A DNA stretch of 64,000 nucleotides from Paraconiothyrium sp. Pb-2020 (taxonomy: Eukaryota; Ascomycota; Dothideomycetes; Pleosporales; Didymosphaeriaceae), in the NCBI GenBank assembly GCA_022419385.1, contig JAJUBI010000001.1:5022001-5086000 (forward strand). Reading direction: 5' to 3'. A program made the translations under genes and the position numbers. Shown here piece after piece: positions 34,280-44,797 of the stretch (position 1 is the first letter of the stretch; each line of letters begins with the position of its first letter). Below the pieces are notes generated by a model, which saw only the letters and a program-made list of their open reading frames with translations, was not told where the DNA came from and made no database searches.

Positions 34280-36293
34280 GCGAGCAGCGGCGCCTTCCCT
34301 ATTGCAAGGGTCGAGAAGGATTGGTGTCGGGCTGATTATGCCGTGGTGAAGGTAGCTGCGTGCACGCAGATCCGGAGGAGACTCCGTCAGTAGGATCCGC
34401 GACCCTGGTACTGGGTTAGGTTTCTGCGGAGGCTGTGCAGCTGAACAATTGATTGGTACACTGGGGACGTTCAAATTCTTGTTCAAGGCGCAACGGGTTT
34501 TTGAGATTACGATGCGTCTTGATTCGTCTTTAAGGCATAGTTTCGGAGTTATAAGACCGGCTTTTGTGTCACAGGGACTTGGATGGACTTCCCTTCTGCC
34601 ATCGTCTTTGCTTCGGGTAATATCAGATTGTGCACCAAAGGACTTTGTAGTATAGACCCTATCTCGCGAGCGAACATATCACAATGAAGTATATTGAAAA
34701 GGTTCGTCGGTGCCCGTTGAACACTCTATAGACTAGTTGCAGGTTTCGCGAGTATGCGGATGAGTCGTGGGCGTTTTCGTGCAAGACGGCACGCCACGCG
34801 ACCCCGCTTCTGCTGCTACTGCATGCCACTGAGGTTGTCATGGGAACCTGACTCCCTTGCGGTCAATTGTTGATAGGCCGCGTAGGGTATGCCCGGGTAG
34901 ATGAGACCACATTTGTGTTGAGACGTAGGGGATGAGTGTGAACGGTGGTAGGGCCGAAGGGTTTATGTTGAAGGCGATGTTCGCCATATTGAAGTTTTAT
35001 TCAGCCGGAAATTTTGCAGACTATGTCAGTATTGATGGCATGTATTACCCAAGTTGAACAGATGGTCTTGATCTCAGCTGTTAATGTCGTTGATACCGCT
35101 TCAATCTGTACTACAGAGAGTATGCACGGGATGGCCTGAGTCTTCATTCGATAGGCTAGTCTGGCTTTGTCCGTCGTTGATGTCATTTTATTCGTACCGG
35201 GGAACCAACAAAGGTTATAAAGAGTCTTTTATGAACAGGGTGCTCGGGCTTCGGTGAGATCCTTTGCTCCTCTACTGTACTTGCTAGTAAAAATCCGAAG
35301 TCGTCCGGGCCAGTCAATGCTCGCATTCCTTTTAGGGTGTATGCTTGTCATGCAGCAACCATGACTAGCCCCACTACCGGTAGCAATACCGCCGCGTAGA
35401 GCGCGGGAGCTTCTGACTGTGCAAGCGCCCTATCATCACGTGTATCACGAGCGACATCCGTCCCGGTCGGCGCTGCGCTTGAGCTCGCAGTGTGCTTAAG
35501 TTGAAGCGAACAAAAGAGCCCCACGGTTCGACTCTGCGTACGAAGTCATATCAGCATACAAACAGTTTGATCCACGAGCAGATGGAGAACGAAACCGTGA
35601 ATGTCCGGTCAGTGGGACCAGGATGATCCTAAGGGAGACATTTCAGCCCTACACCAGTGCTACGGACAATACGCCCGCCCCGCGCTATGGATCAGTCCAA
35701 GAACAGGCTGGCCTAGAAGCACTGGTGTCACAATCACGTGGGCCCCTGCATTCCAAGGTTCTCCTGTAGTGCAACGGTCACAAGCGAACAACTGCCCCCA
35801 CTCGACCACAACAGCGGAAATGCTCGCGATAAAGGGCCAATTGCTGCGAGCGGATGTTTCTCCGCTGCGCCGTGATTTTCTTCCAAGCGAAGGGGGTTCA
35901 TGCGAGCGTAGTCTTCGGGAGGATCATCGGTGCAGTCTACGTACAACTAGTCGCGAGACCTGCGCATCCTAATGTTGCTAGCACTGGCTGCAGCGCTTGC
36001 ATGCATCCTATAGCTTCCTGATCGGCTCTCGGAATCGGACCCGACCCGGCGCTTCTTTCCCCCAAGCACCGTCTCTCCCACACCGACAACTTTCCCCTCT
36101 ACGCGCCCCTCTACTTGCATCATGATTGACTTGGCTATATAGACCCACGCTGCATCGAGATTCTTCAGCAGTGTAGTCATCAGGGGCAAAGCTGGTTCTG
36201 TCAACATTGATAGCTACGCACGCAATACTCCGTGACAATGCGCAGTACTCTCGGTCATCCTTCCGTTTTCCATCATCTTAATTGACACTTGAT
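34280..36293. other. Gene-poor interval
   Basis: About 2 kb with only short frames. No domain, tRNA or repeat recognised. The right end contains the promoter of the Zn2Cys6 gene. Confidence 0.5.
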
Positions 36294-38867
36294 ATGGCAA
36301 ATTTTCGTCCTCTACAACCTACCCCGATGGAAGACCAGCCGCCTAACACACAGGTAAAGCCTTTGGCAGCCGTGAAACCAAAACGAACGGTTACTCTTGG
36401 AGCCTGTGTTGCTTGTGAGTTCCCCTTCTTCCCGCCATAGAACTATATCGAGTTTGCCCGAAGGCGCGTTCGCTGGCCTCCTCCTAATCTCGACATGGCA
36501 GCGGTTGCTTTCGTGTCTCTGACAGCATCTGACTGCGTATAGGTCGCAAGCGCAAGTCTAAAGTGCGTCTCGACACGTACATTAGCATGAGGTATCTAAC
36601 AAGCTTAGTGTGATGGGAACCGCCCAGTATGCAGTTGTTGTGGTCAGAAAGACACTCACTGTGTATACGAGCTGGGTCCGAACGAGAAGCCGTCTCAGGC
36701 AATGAAAAGGAAGAACGAAGAAATGCAAGTCGAGCTGTCGAATTTGCGCCAGCTCTACGACCTTTTACGGATTCGTCCTGAGCAGGAGGCTCTAGCTATT
36801 CTTCGAAAGATCAGATCAGAGTCTCTGGATCTCACACCAGCTCAACAAACTCGTTCATTGGTTGACTTCATCCAACAAGAACAGTCTACGGGCGGACCGT
36901 CTGTCATCCAATTTTCTGATGCTGCTCATCCCTTGACCCTGCCTCCTATACGCCTTGCCCTCGATTCCTCGAGCTCCGATCCCAATAGCTTGCCTCTTAT
37001 GAGCCTGTTTCCGATAGGCTACGACGAGCCTACAAAGCAGCGAAGACGGTACGCTTCAGACACTGACGTATCCGTTCGGTAAGCTGTCACAGCACTGATG
37101 AGTTTCAGCGGATAATTTTGACCAACCCCAGTTCAGATTCTTCTATTTCAATCCAAGCGCCCACCTCGATAGATTCGCTTTTGCATCCAGGCACCGAAGC
37201 TTCCTTTGACATTAGACTGGAAGGGCTCCCGAGGTGGACTGCGATTACCAAGGATACACGGTTTCTGACTCATCTTATGACTCTCTGGCATAAGTGGGAG
37301 TACAGCTACTATCACTATCTGGACTGGGATATCTTCCTCGATGATCTCTCGAGTGGTTGTACTGACTTTTGCTCTGAGCTTCTCGTCAATGCAGTCCTAG
37401 CTTCCGCGAGTGTAAGTCTTTCTGTGAAAGACCACATGTGGCGATTACATACAGGGAGGTGATGTACCATTTCGCGTTGCTGACCTATCTTGCAGTTCCA
37501 CTCATCACTCGTGAAGAATAGGTCCAAACCTTTCGGCGACAGCTTGATAACCCGCTTCTACCGGGAAGCTCGGCGATTGTGGGAAGCCGAAGAGGGTATA
37601 GACAGCCTTACCCGAGTTCAAGCTGCCCTAGCTTTGTTCATGGTATTTGGCAAGCATGGCCGAGACAGAGTTGGCTACATGTTTCTCCAAGAGGCTTGTC
37701 GGCTCGCTCGAAGGTTAGGTCTTTTCCGCCTACCATCACCTGCGACTCAAAGGCCATCACACATCCCGCAAGACAAATGGGATAGAGCTCGAGCCGTTAC
37801 GGCTTGGGCACTGTTCAATTTCCAGTTGTAAGAAACATGACATCGTTTGAGATCGCGTAGTATCTAACTAAGCTAGGACGATGTCATTCACTTATTCTTT
37901 GCCGGCGTTAGTCAATTCTCCTCCGCCGGTAGCCATACCATACGAAGGAAGTCAGAACTCTGAAGGTGGGCAGAACTCATAATTCATATGGCAATTGCCA
38001 GTACTAACAGCTCTAGCTCTGTTCCAAGATGAATGCGCTCGCAGCGTCGTGCTTCTTGAATGTACGAACATGCTCATCGACCCGGACGATCCGACATCGG
38101 ATATACCACCCAAGCCAGAACAAGTGGAGATTCTTTACCTTCGGTTGAAGTTATGGTTCGATCATCGCAGATCGAGTCTGTGTCCAACGAAGCATCCCAC
38201 GCCGGAAAATCTGCTCACCGCGTGCGAGTCTCTTTCGAAAGCGAAGTTGTTACCACTGACGTTCCTCAGAATGCAATACTACGTATCGATCATTCGTCTG
38301 TTTCAGCCATTCACCCACTATGAGAGCTCGAACGAGCGGATACGCTCATATCGCGATCAAGCCCTCCTGCGAACATCAGCAGCGACTAAAGAGCTCCGCC
38401 AGCTCATTCTTCTCCACGATAGTCTCCATGGCTGGGCAGCCACGATTACTATCATCCTGCACCCACTTGTCATAGCCGTATTTGGATCGCTCGACGAAAT
38501 TATCAGCCAGGAGAGTCCCGATTTTGTGTGGGATACCAACGAAGCCTACAGAGGTCTTCTGACATGTTTGCGTGGGCTAAGCGTCATCACGACGTACAAC
38601 TTCTACTCGCAATCGTTGTTTCGGCTCGTCACACAATCCTGCCAATCACTCGCAATCCCGTTGCCTACAGAGATAATGAGCGTGTTGGATCGCTTTCAGA
38701 GTGACGAATGGACCAAGACGGCGGCTAGCATGGTAAGCAGCCAGTACATTGCGGACATGCGCAGAACAGCTTCAGGTATGGAAAATGCCCGCATGGACAC
38801 TATCATCTCACGCTGGGATGCTCTCACTATCAAAGAGGAGCCCGACGCGCAAAAAGACCACGCTTGA
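36294..38867 (+). CDS. Zn2Cys6 transcription factor with fungal-specific TF domain
   Basis: Seven exons, 36294..36414, 36543..36562, 36609..37078, 37132..37411, 37496..37827, 37877..37965 and 38011..38867, join in phase to 722 aa. The binuclear zinc cluster spans residues 38-65 and is built from three exons: CVAC, RKRKSK, then CDGNRPVCSCCGQKDTHC, giving C-x2-C-x6-C-x6-C-x2-C-x6-C. A short coiled-coil-like segment follows (MKRKNEEMQVELSNLRQLYDLL). The middle domain (RARAVTAWALFNFQL, SLPALVNSPPPVAIPYEGS) fits the fungal-specific transcription factor domain. Target genes are unknown; no metabolic cluster adjoins it. Confidence 0.92.
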
Positions 38868-40481
38868 ATCGTCCTCTAGCGTCCTCGCTTTGTCGAAGCA
38901 ACTCTTCAAGCTTTTGGAGCGTATACGCCGGGGTTTTCGCTCGAGTTGCAACATATAGTTTGTGCTAGCTACTGCGATACCCCGTCCATATTACTCTTAT
39001 AGCCGCTACACCTTCTTCGACATAAGCCCCATCGTCATTAAGCAGTATCTTGGCTCTTACTAACTTGTCGAATCTGCAATATAATCACGCACACCGCAAC
39101 TCCATCGTGATCTGCCCATTATAGAAAGCCTGCCTGCCCTGACATTTTGTGTCCTATCAGGAGGTCGCGCGCCTGGCTGTTTCGCCTCTTGCGAGGATTC
39201 TCGTTAGCGCTACGAATGTAACGACAAGGTCGCGCAGTAGGTCGCGGGTGGAAGCGGGAACTATGGCGAGATATTGCACGGGCGCTTGAGTCGTCCTACG
39301 AGCTGTGTTACGTGACCATGGTATACCGTTCCGAAGTTCGACGCGAAAAGCGGGGTGTAATCGGGCCGACGGGGTGAGTGGATAATTCTAGTCCACACTC
39401 ATTCAACCTAAACGTTCTGCGGTCGACGGCGTTAACGGCGGTCGATCCGTTGGACGGGTGGCTTAGTCTTCGTGCCGATGTGCGAAGTGGACTTCTGTCA
39501 GTGACAGCGAAATGTCATTTCAGGGTTTGACGAAAGATATAGGGCCTTTTAGAAGTGATAGAGAGTAAAAAATCGTGATATGTGTCGAAGCTCGTTTCAC
39601 AAGTTACTTTCGAGTTCGGGCGTATACAAGACGCGAGCGAAATTCGCGAAATCCTAAGGTCGGGCGTCATGCATACTTACTTCTCTACCACGTTAGGAAG
39701 CATTCAGGCCCAGCCAGCAGCACAGGACTCGGTCACCATGGAAGGATTCTACATCACCTCTTCCAGCATCATCAGCTATGCGAATCTGGTGTCTGAACAA
39801 AATCGTCACAATTCTTTTAGTTCTCACGATTTCACACTGCTTTCTTACTGCTAGGTTAGCATCATGATGGTCTCCCTTGTCCATCATCACGGGATACTTC
39901 ACGATTCTGGGGCAAGGACTATTGACTGCCCGCCGCAAAGCACTAACTCTCAGCAGGAGCTTCTCAAACAGATACAGATGAAGCGGCCACGGCGACCGCG
40001 ATCATTCCGAACAGAGTGGCGGAGGTAAGCTGCATGGTGACAAGACTGATAACTCCCAAATTGATGTGATCATAAAGGCGAGACCTAGATCGATATTTAC
40101 GATTGCCTTTGCCTTGACACTGCTTTCACAAATTCGTGGCACTCCGCAGACTTTATTTCTTGCGGTGGGCGTACCTGAATATGGCTTGGAAAATCGGAAT
40201 AGGAGCCATGAACAGCTGCTGTTTCTTCTAGCAGCAAGCACCTGTGCTTGTCTTCGCACTTATTTAGCGTTCAGCCACTCCCAAGAAGTTGGTACGCATA
40301 CAACACTTTGATTCCCAAGAGAGACAAGTAAAACTACTGTACATACTCCAGCACGCCCGGGAATCACATAACTACCTAAATTACTGGAAAGTTGTACAAC
40401 ATTCATTGTACAATGTATCCTCCATGGAGTGAGCAATAATTAATAGCCAATCCTACGGCTAGCAGGGGCTGCTGGCCGTCT
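38868..40481. other. Gene-poor interval
   Basis: About 1.6 kb between the TF gene and the RG-rich gene. Short frames only; nothing recognised. Confidence 0.5.
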
Positions 40482-41051
40482 TCAACGATGGCGTCCTCTG
40501 CCATCTCTTCTCCCTCGACCCTGCCCTGTACCGTGCGTGCGCCTTGTAGTCCGCCTGGACCCCTCCTCTACAGCTATCACCACCATTTGATCGCTGCCGG
40601 CTTGGCCTGCCTCAGATCCTGTATCGTCAGACTCAGGGTCCGGCCTTATCACAACGCGTCTTCCACGCCCTCGTCCTCTTCGCCCCGTACCCCTGCCCCC
40701 ACCTCTGCCTACGCTCAGACCTCTCCTCGACGGTCCTCCACTTTCATCACTTGATGAGGGCCACCCGTTGCTCGGTATCGAGCCAAATGACTCATCACTA
40801 CTACTGTACCTTCCATGGGCTCGAATACCCCCCGAACCGTAGAGGATGCTCTCGATTCTTTGTAGAGTAAGCTCCATCGCGTGCGGAGAATTGTAACCCA
40901 GGTAGTCTTCGACAAGACACTGCTCGAGTTGCTGCAGCATTATTATGAGGTCGCGAGTCGAGTATTCTGCGAGTTCGCGCAGGGAAACTGGGTGCCGGTA
41001 AGCCCAGATGTAGTTGCCGACTTGGGAGGTCGCACGAAAGGACGCTGACAT
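40482..41051 (-). CDS. Arg/Gly-rich protein of unknown function
   Basis: 189 aa if started at the Met at 41051 (MSASFRATSQVGNYIWAY); an earlier Met at 41129 adds a less protein-like leader. The first about 90 residues look folded and helical (RELAEYSTRDLIIMLQQLEQCLVEDYLG, ELTLQRIESILYG). The rest is low-complexity: Ser/Glu-rich, then an RG/RGRG block (GRGGGRGTGRRGRGRGRR), an acidic piece and a second basic RG-rich end. RG-rich tails often bind RNA, but I know no homolog. Coding bias in the helical part supports it as real. Confidence 0.55.
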   Translation of the reverse strand: MSASFRATSQVGNYIWAYRHPVSLRELAEYSTRDLIIMLQQLEQCLVEDYLGYNSPHAMELTLQRIESILYGSGGIRAHGRYSSSDESFGSIPSNGWPSSSDESGGPSRRGLSVGRGGGRGTGRRGRGRGRRVVIRPDPESDDTGSEAGQAGSDQMVVIAVEEGSRRTTRRTHGTGQGRGRRDGRGRHR

Positions 41052-41621
41052 TATCGACTTTTTTCGGTTCGTATTCGAAAGAATTGTGTAGAGAGCAAAT
41101 TGTACGAAAGTTCTCAGGAAGAGAAGCAAATACGCGCCAAGTTAGGGGTTTAATATAGATTGGTGCGGTCAGCATGTACATCGCTTTGCAAACGTGAAGA
41201 GTAAGTGCTGTATCTGCTGTTGGCCCATCGCCACATACAGGTTCTACAAGTCGTCGACGCGAGTGACTAGTAAATCAGCAAATGTGTAGTATGTGAAGAT
41301 CGATGCAATACACATTTGTTGTACCAACACAAACACCACAAGTACTGTCAAGTCAATCAAAGCCCCAGGTGTAAGGTACTTGGGCGTGTCACCGAAGATA
41401 AGGATGTTTTACGGGCGGATGCCATTATTTAGGCTGAGGAACCAAAAGAGTGTCTGTCATACGCACAGGGTACCATCAGCTACGTGGTTTCGAGGGAATA
41501 CCCAAGGGGAAAAAAAAAGAAAAAAAGACGCAAATCCTCAAAAACTTTTTTTTCAAGACGACTACACACGACCTAGATGTATATTAGCATTGTATACCGT
41601 TATAGTCCGCCGGGGATGAAC
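41052..41621. other. Spacer with A-rich tract
   Basis: No gene. A purine tract with long A runs lies at about 41510-41527, followed by another near 41540-41550. Confidence 0.5.
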
Positions 41622-41725
41622 ATACAACGGCATGATTCGAACATGCGCTCCCGAAGGAAATTGATATCTAGGTCAGCTTAACTGACGATTCGAGTCAATC
41701 GCGTTAACCACTCCGCCACGTTGCC
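41622..41725 (-). tRNA. tRNA-Ser(CGA) with 23-nt intron
   Basis: Reads GGCAACG acceptor strand, A box TGGCGGAGTGG, anticodon stem ATTGA/TCAAT, loop CT-CGA-A, long variable arm TTCCTTCGGGAGC and B box GTTCGAATC within T stem GCATG/CATGC. The anticodon is CGA and the long variable arm confirms serine. A 23-nt intron (41666-41688) sits one base 3' of the anticodon, the canonical place, and can form a GTCAG/CTGAC hairpin. The 3' acceptor strand CGTTGTA leaves base pair 1-72 as G-A, and 2-71 as G-U. Confidence 0.85.
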
Positions 41726-43004
41726 ATCGAAGATATTGATGACGTATTGGTTAATACAATAAATATATACCCATATTGAAGCTACCTTGTATTCATGCTG
41801 ACTATGTTCTTTTCTAATGAAGCAAAAGCTGGCTCCTGATAATTGAGCCCTAGAATACTGGGCTGTGTGCGGGGTCGCCTAGCGCTGCTTCGCATGTGGG
41901 GCACAGACGTTTCTTCGAGCATTACGAGTAAACTACGGCAAACATAGAACCCTGATCTCGGATTATCAAAACAGATGAGAGGCTTTCCTCTGGAAGTTCT
42001 ATGGGTAGATGTTGGCCTCTCTCACACATTTCATGTATCCTTGTGATCGTCTTTATAGCTGCTCGGCGCTGGCCTCACAATGCTTCGCAAGGTGGAGTCA
42101 GTCGAATTGGGCTTGGGCTCAACGCATTTGACCAGGGCTTTGGAGTTGCTCGGGAGCTCGATGGGGTCGTCAATCTTGTGAAGTTCACGCTCAGCTATGG
42201 GTTGTTGGCAGATGGCACAGGCGTCGCCGAAGTTGAGACGCCTGTCCCGTTCCCAGATGTAGTAAAGGATGGTTCCAGCAGCTGGCATGATGACCTACAG
42301 TCGTTGCGTTATGGCTTGATACGTTATGTCTCAGTGTCGTTCAGGGAAGGGCGCAGACGTGTAAACTGTCGTAGAGGCAGAGAAAGTGAGAGTAGGGGCG
42401 CCCTACGAAGGTAGCCATGCAACTGGCTTTTGGCATTGTGTTTACCCGGCGCCCATCTCACTGTAGACACTGCTAGCATCGAAGGAGCACCTCTACGTTT
42501 ATGTTCGAGTATCCGTTTTGCGCAAACTGCAGTCAGCGCACAAGTTACCCTACTTTGACTCCGTCCCTTCAATTGTGCAGGCTGTAAAACAAAGAAGTGC
42601 ATGCAATGGATGTTTCAAAATAGACAGAATCGATCCCTATATTGCCTATTCTAAGGGAACTCAGGGTACTCAAATCCGCGTCCCTATACAGTACGTAAAT
42701 AAAAAGGGTATACTTTTTTCCGAACAATCACCATGACCCAGAACATGTATTCGTAACAGTCCACGCAGTTGTAGTTGCCGCTCTTGGCCTATCCTGGATC
42801 AACTCAAGGTATGCAGTCTGGCCTTATTTACAGAGATGGACAGATGGAGATGCTGAATCACGGTATGAATAACATATGGTGCAACCAGGCCATTTCTGAC
42901 GACGTGGGGGGTATTGTATTGGACTCGGACTCGGCCTCGGGCGCTGCGTTTGGGTCGCCATCCAGACTTTCATTTACCAAAGAGGCAACAGCTTGATTAC
43001 GAAA
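41726..43004. other. Intergenic region, weak minus-strand coding hint
   Basis: On the minus strand at 42288-42031 an 85-codon frame contains FGDACAICQQPIAERELHKIDDP, similar to the start of a RING-type zinc motif, but it is isolated and lacks the other ligands. It may be an exon remnant. Nothing else is recognised. Confidence 0.35.
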
Positions 43005-44421
43005 TCAATCCGAAACCTCTCCGTGATTGGTAGTCTTCGGAATGGGCTCGACGAGCTTGCGACTCGGGCGAAATATTTGCATCTGGTTGTCTTCGGCGGT
43101 ACCGAGCATAAGCCAGGGATCATTTTTGTTCCAGTCAAAGCCGGAGATGCGATCTGTGAAGCCGCCGTGCATGAAAAGACTACGCATTTTTAGCAAATAT
43201 ATCAGAATATTGGTGGTGTAGAACATACAGCTCAGGTGGACCGTCCTCGGCCTCGTCCGGTGTCTGCTCCTCGCCCACTCTCGTAACATCCCACATGCAA
43301 ATTCGACGGTCGTAGCTCGAGCTCGCTAAGATGGCGGGGTCTTGGGGATGCCACTGCAGCTCGATGATGTCACCTGAGTGATGTTGAAGACTATGCAGCT
43401 TCTTATCGAAATTGCGCAAGTCCCACAGGCCTATGGTTTTGTCGGCTGAACCGGTCGCAAGGATACTCTCGTACACTGGGTGGAAGGCAATGCTGTTTAG
43501 TGCGTCTGCGTGTGCATCTTCCTTGCTGTACAGGGCGACCTTGTGCGACGGCACTCTAGTATCGGTGACTTTCCAGGTGCGGTCATCTGAGACACTACCA
43601 ATCAGGAAACCATGGATGGGGTGGTATTGTACATCGTTGACGATGGAGGTGTGCGTCGTATATGTGGTCACAGGGGAGATGGACTTGTTTCCCTTCGAAA
43701 AGCCGCTCTTGATATCCCAGGTTCTGACAGTCATGTCTTCGCTACCGGTGACGAGGTGTCCTTCCTTGAGAGGGCTCCAAGAAAGCCCAAACCCTCTTTT
43801 TCATGGCCAATAAGTTCTGCCTCAAACTTGATGCTGCCGTCGCTCTTCGGTTCGATGGGGTGCTTGGTGCGGTCGAAGACAAGGATCTTGCCGTCAACAC
43901 ACAACGAGGCAATGATCTCGGGGTTCTGGGGCTGGTAGCGGGCCTTATTGACCTCCCCGGGATGGTTAATCTTCTGGACGATCTTGAAGTCGAAAGGCTT
44001 CTTCGCGTCGCCGTAACCGCCGACCTCCCCAGTTTTCTCGTCAAAGTCCTTGGGGTCTGGGGTTGGCATGTCAGGAACCTCTACGTGGGCGATCTGAAGG
44101 TAGTTTTGGGCCTGTCCAGAGGTATGCGTGCCGAGGATGACGCGGTGGGTGCTGAGGTTGGTGCCCTCCACTGGTCGCTTGTCTGGCAGCCATTGCGCTG
44201 TCAATGTCGGCCACTCAAGGGCGCGACTGTAGAGCATGTCGTATAGAAAGACGCTGTTTTTCTTCCACATCTTGTACTCCTCGTTGATCTCCTTCTGCCT
44301 CTGGATCTGCTCATCATCGGGGCCCTGGGCATCAGGCGCGTCTGGACTGTCATTAGTAGGCGCTCGTGTTTCGTTAGTAACACTAGATGTGCGGTTGCAT
44401 ACCGCTCATATTATCATCCAT
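43005..44421 (-). CDS. HAT2: Histone acetyltransferase type B subunit 2 (Hat2, RbAp48-like WD40), carries a 1-nt frameshift
   Basis: WD40 beta-propeller that binds histone H4 for Hat1. Exons 44421..44403, 44362..43229 and 43179..43005, about 442 aa with one base restored. It has the N-terminal helix EYKMWKKNSVFLYDMLYSRALEWPTLTAQWLP, then repeats ending in WD/FD such as TVRTWDIKSGF, TIGLWDLRNFD and RICMWDVTRV, and LLFMHGGFTDRISGFDWN. At about 43789 the frame slips inside the conserved EGFGLSWSPLKEGHLVTGSED: ggtttggg should have one more T. The first intron is only 40 nt (tentative, with a TACTAAC branch site). Exon phases close only with the extra base. Divergent from XRN1. Confidence 0.92.
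43787..43793 (-). other. Apparent 1-nt deletion in a T run of HAT2
   Basis: LIGHEKEG and GLSWSPLKEGHLVTG lie in neighbouring frames with no room for an intron. TTT in place of TTTT explains it. Confidence 0.75.
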
Positions 44422-44797
44422 TGTGTTTCGTTTGTATCGTGCGTGCGATTGTGTGGTGCGATGGAGGAAAGTTGTATAAAGAGCTGTGGGAATAGGCAAG
44501 TGGAGAAGAGCTCAACGCGTGGAGCGCGCGCCGTAGCTCGGTGCGATTGCCCGCCACATGGCGCCCTGTGCGTTTGGGCGATATACGTCGACGACGCATG
44601 CCCTTCTTCTGACTCTTTGAAGACCTCAGCGTCGTGAACCTATCCCCTGACGTCTCCGTCGCTCAGAAGAAAGCGCTGCGTGCGCGCTTCACCCACCCTC
44701 TTCCTATTTCGCTTTTTTTCACGTGCGACACCTCAGTCGGCCCTGCGACCCCACCGTCACGTTCAGTCATCGATCCTCATAGAATTCTATAGCAGCC
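44422..44797. promoter_or_regulatory. Divergent promoter, HAT2 / XRN1
   Basis: 376 bp between outward start codons, with pyrimidine-rich tracts before the XRN1 start. Confidence 0.5.

Noticed and set aside
36294..38867. Secondary-metabolite cluster around the Zn2Cys6 factor
   Set aside because: No PKS, NRPS, terpene cyclase, P450 or transporter gene lies nearby.
42031..42288. RING-like CAICQQPI segment on the minus strand
   Set aside because: Only one CxxC pair with no further ligands and no flanking exons; kept only as a note in the intergenic entry.
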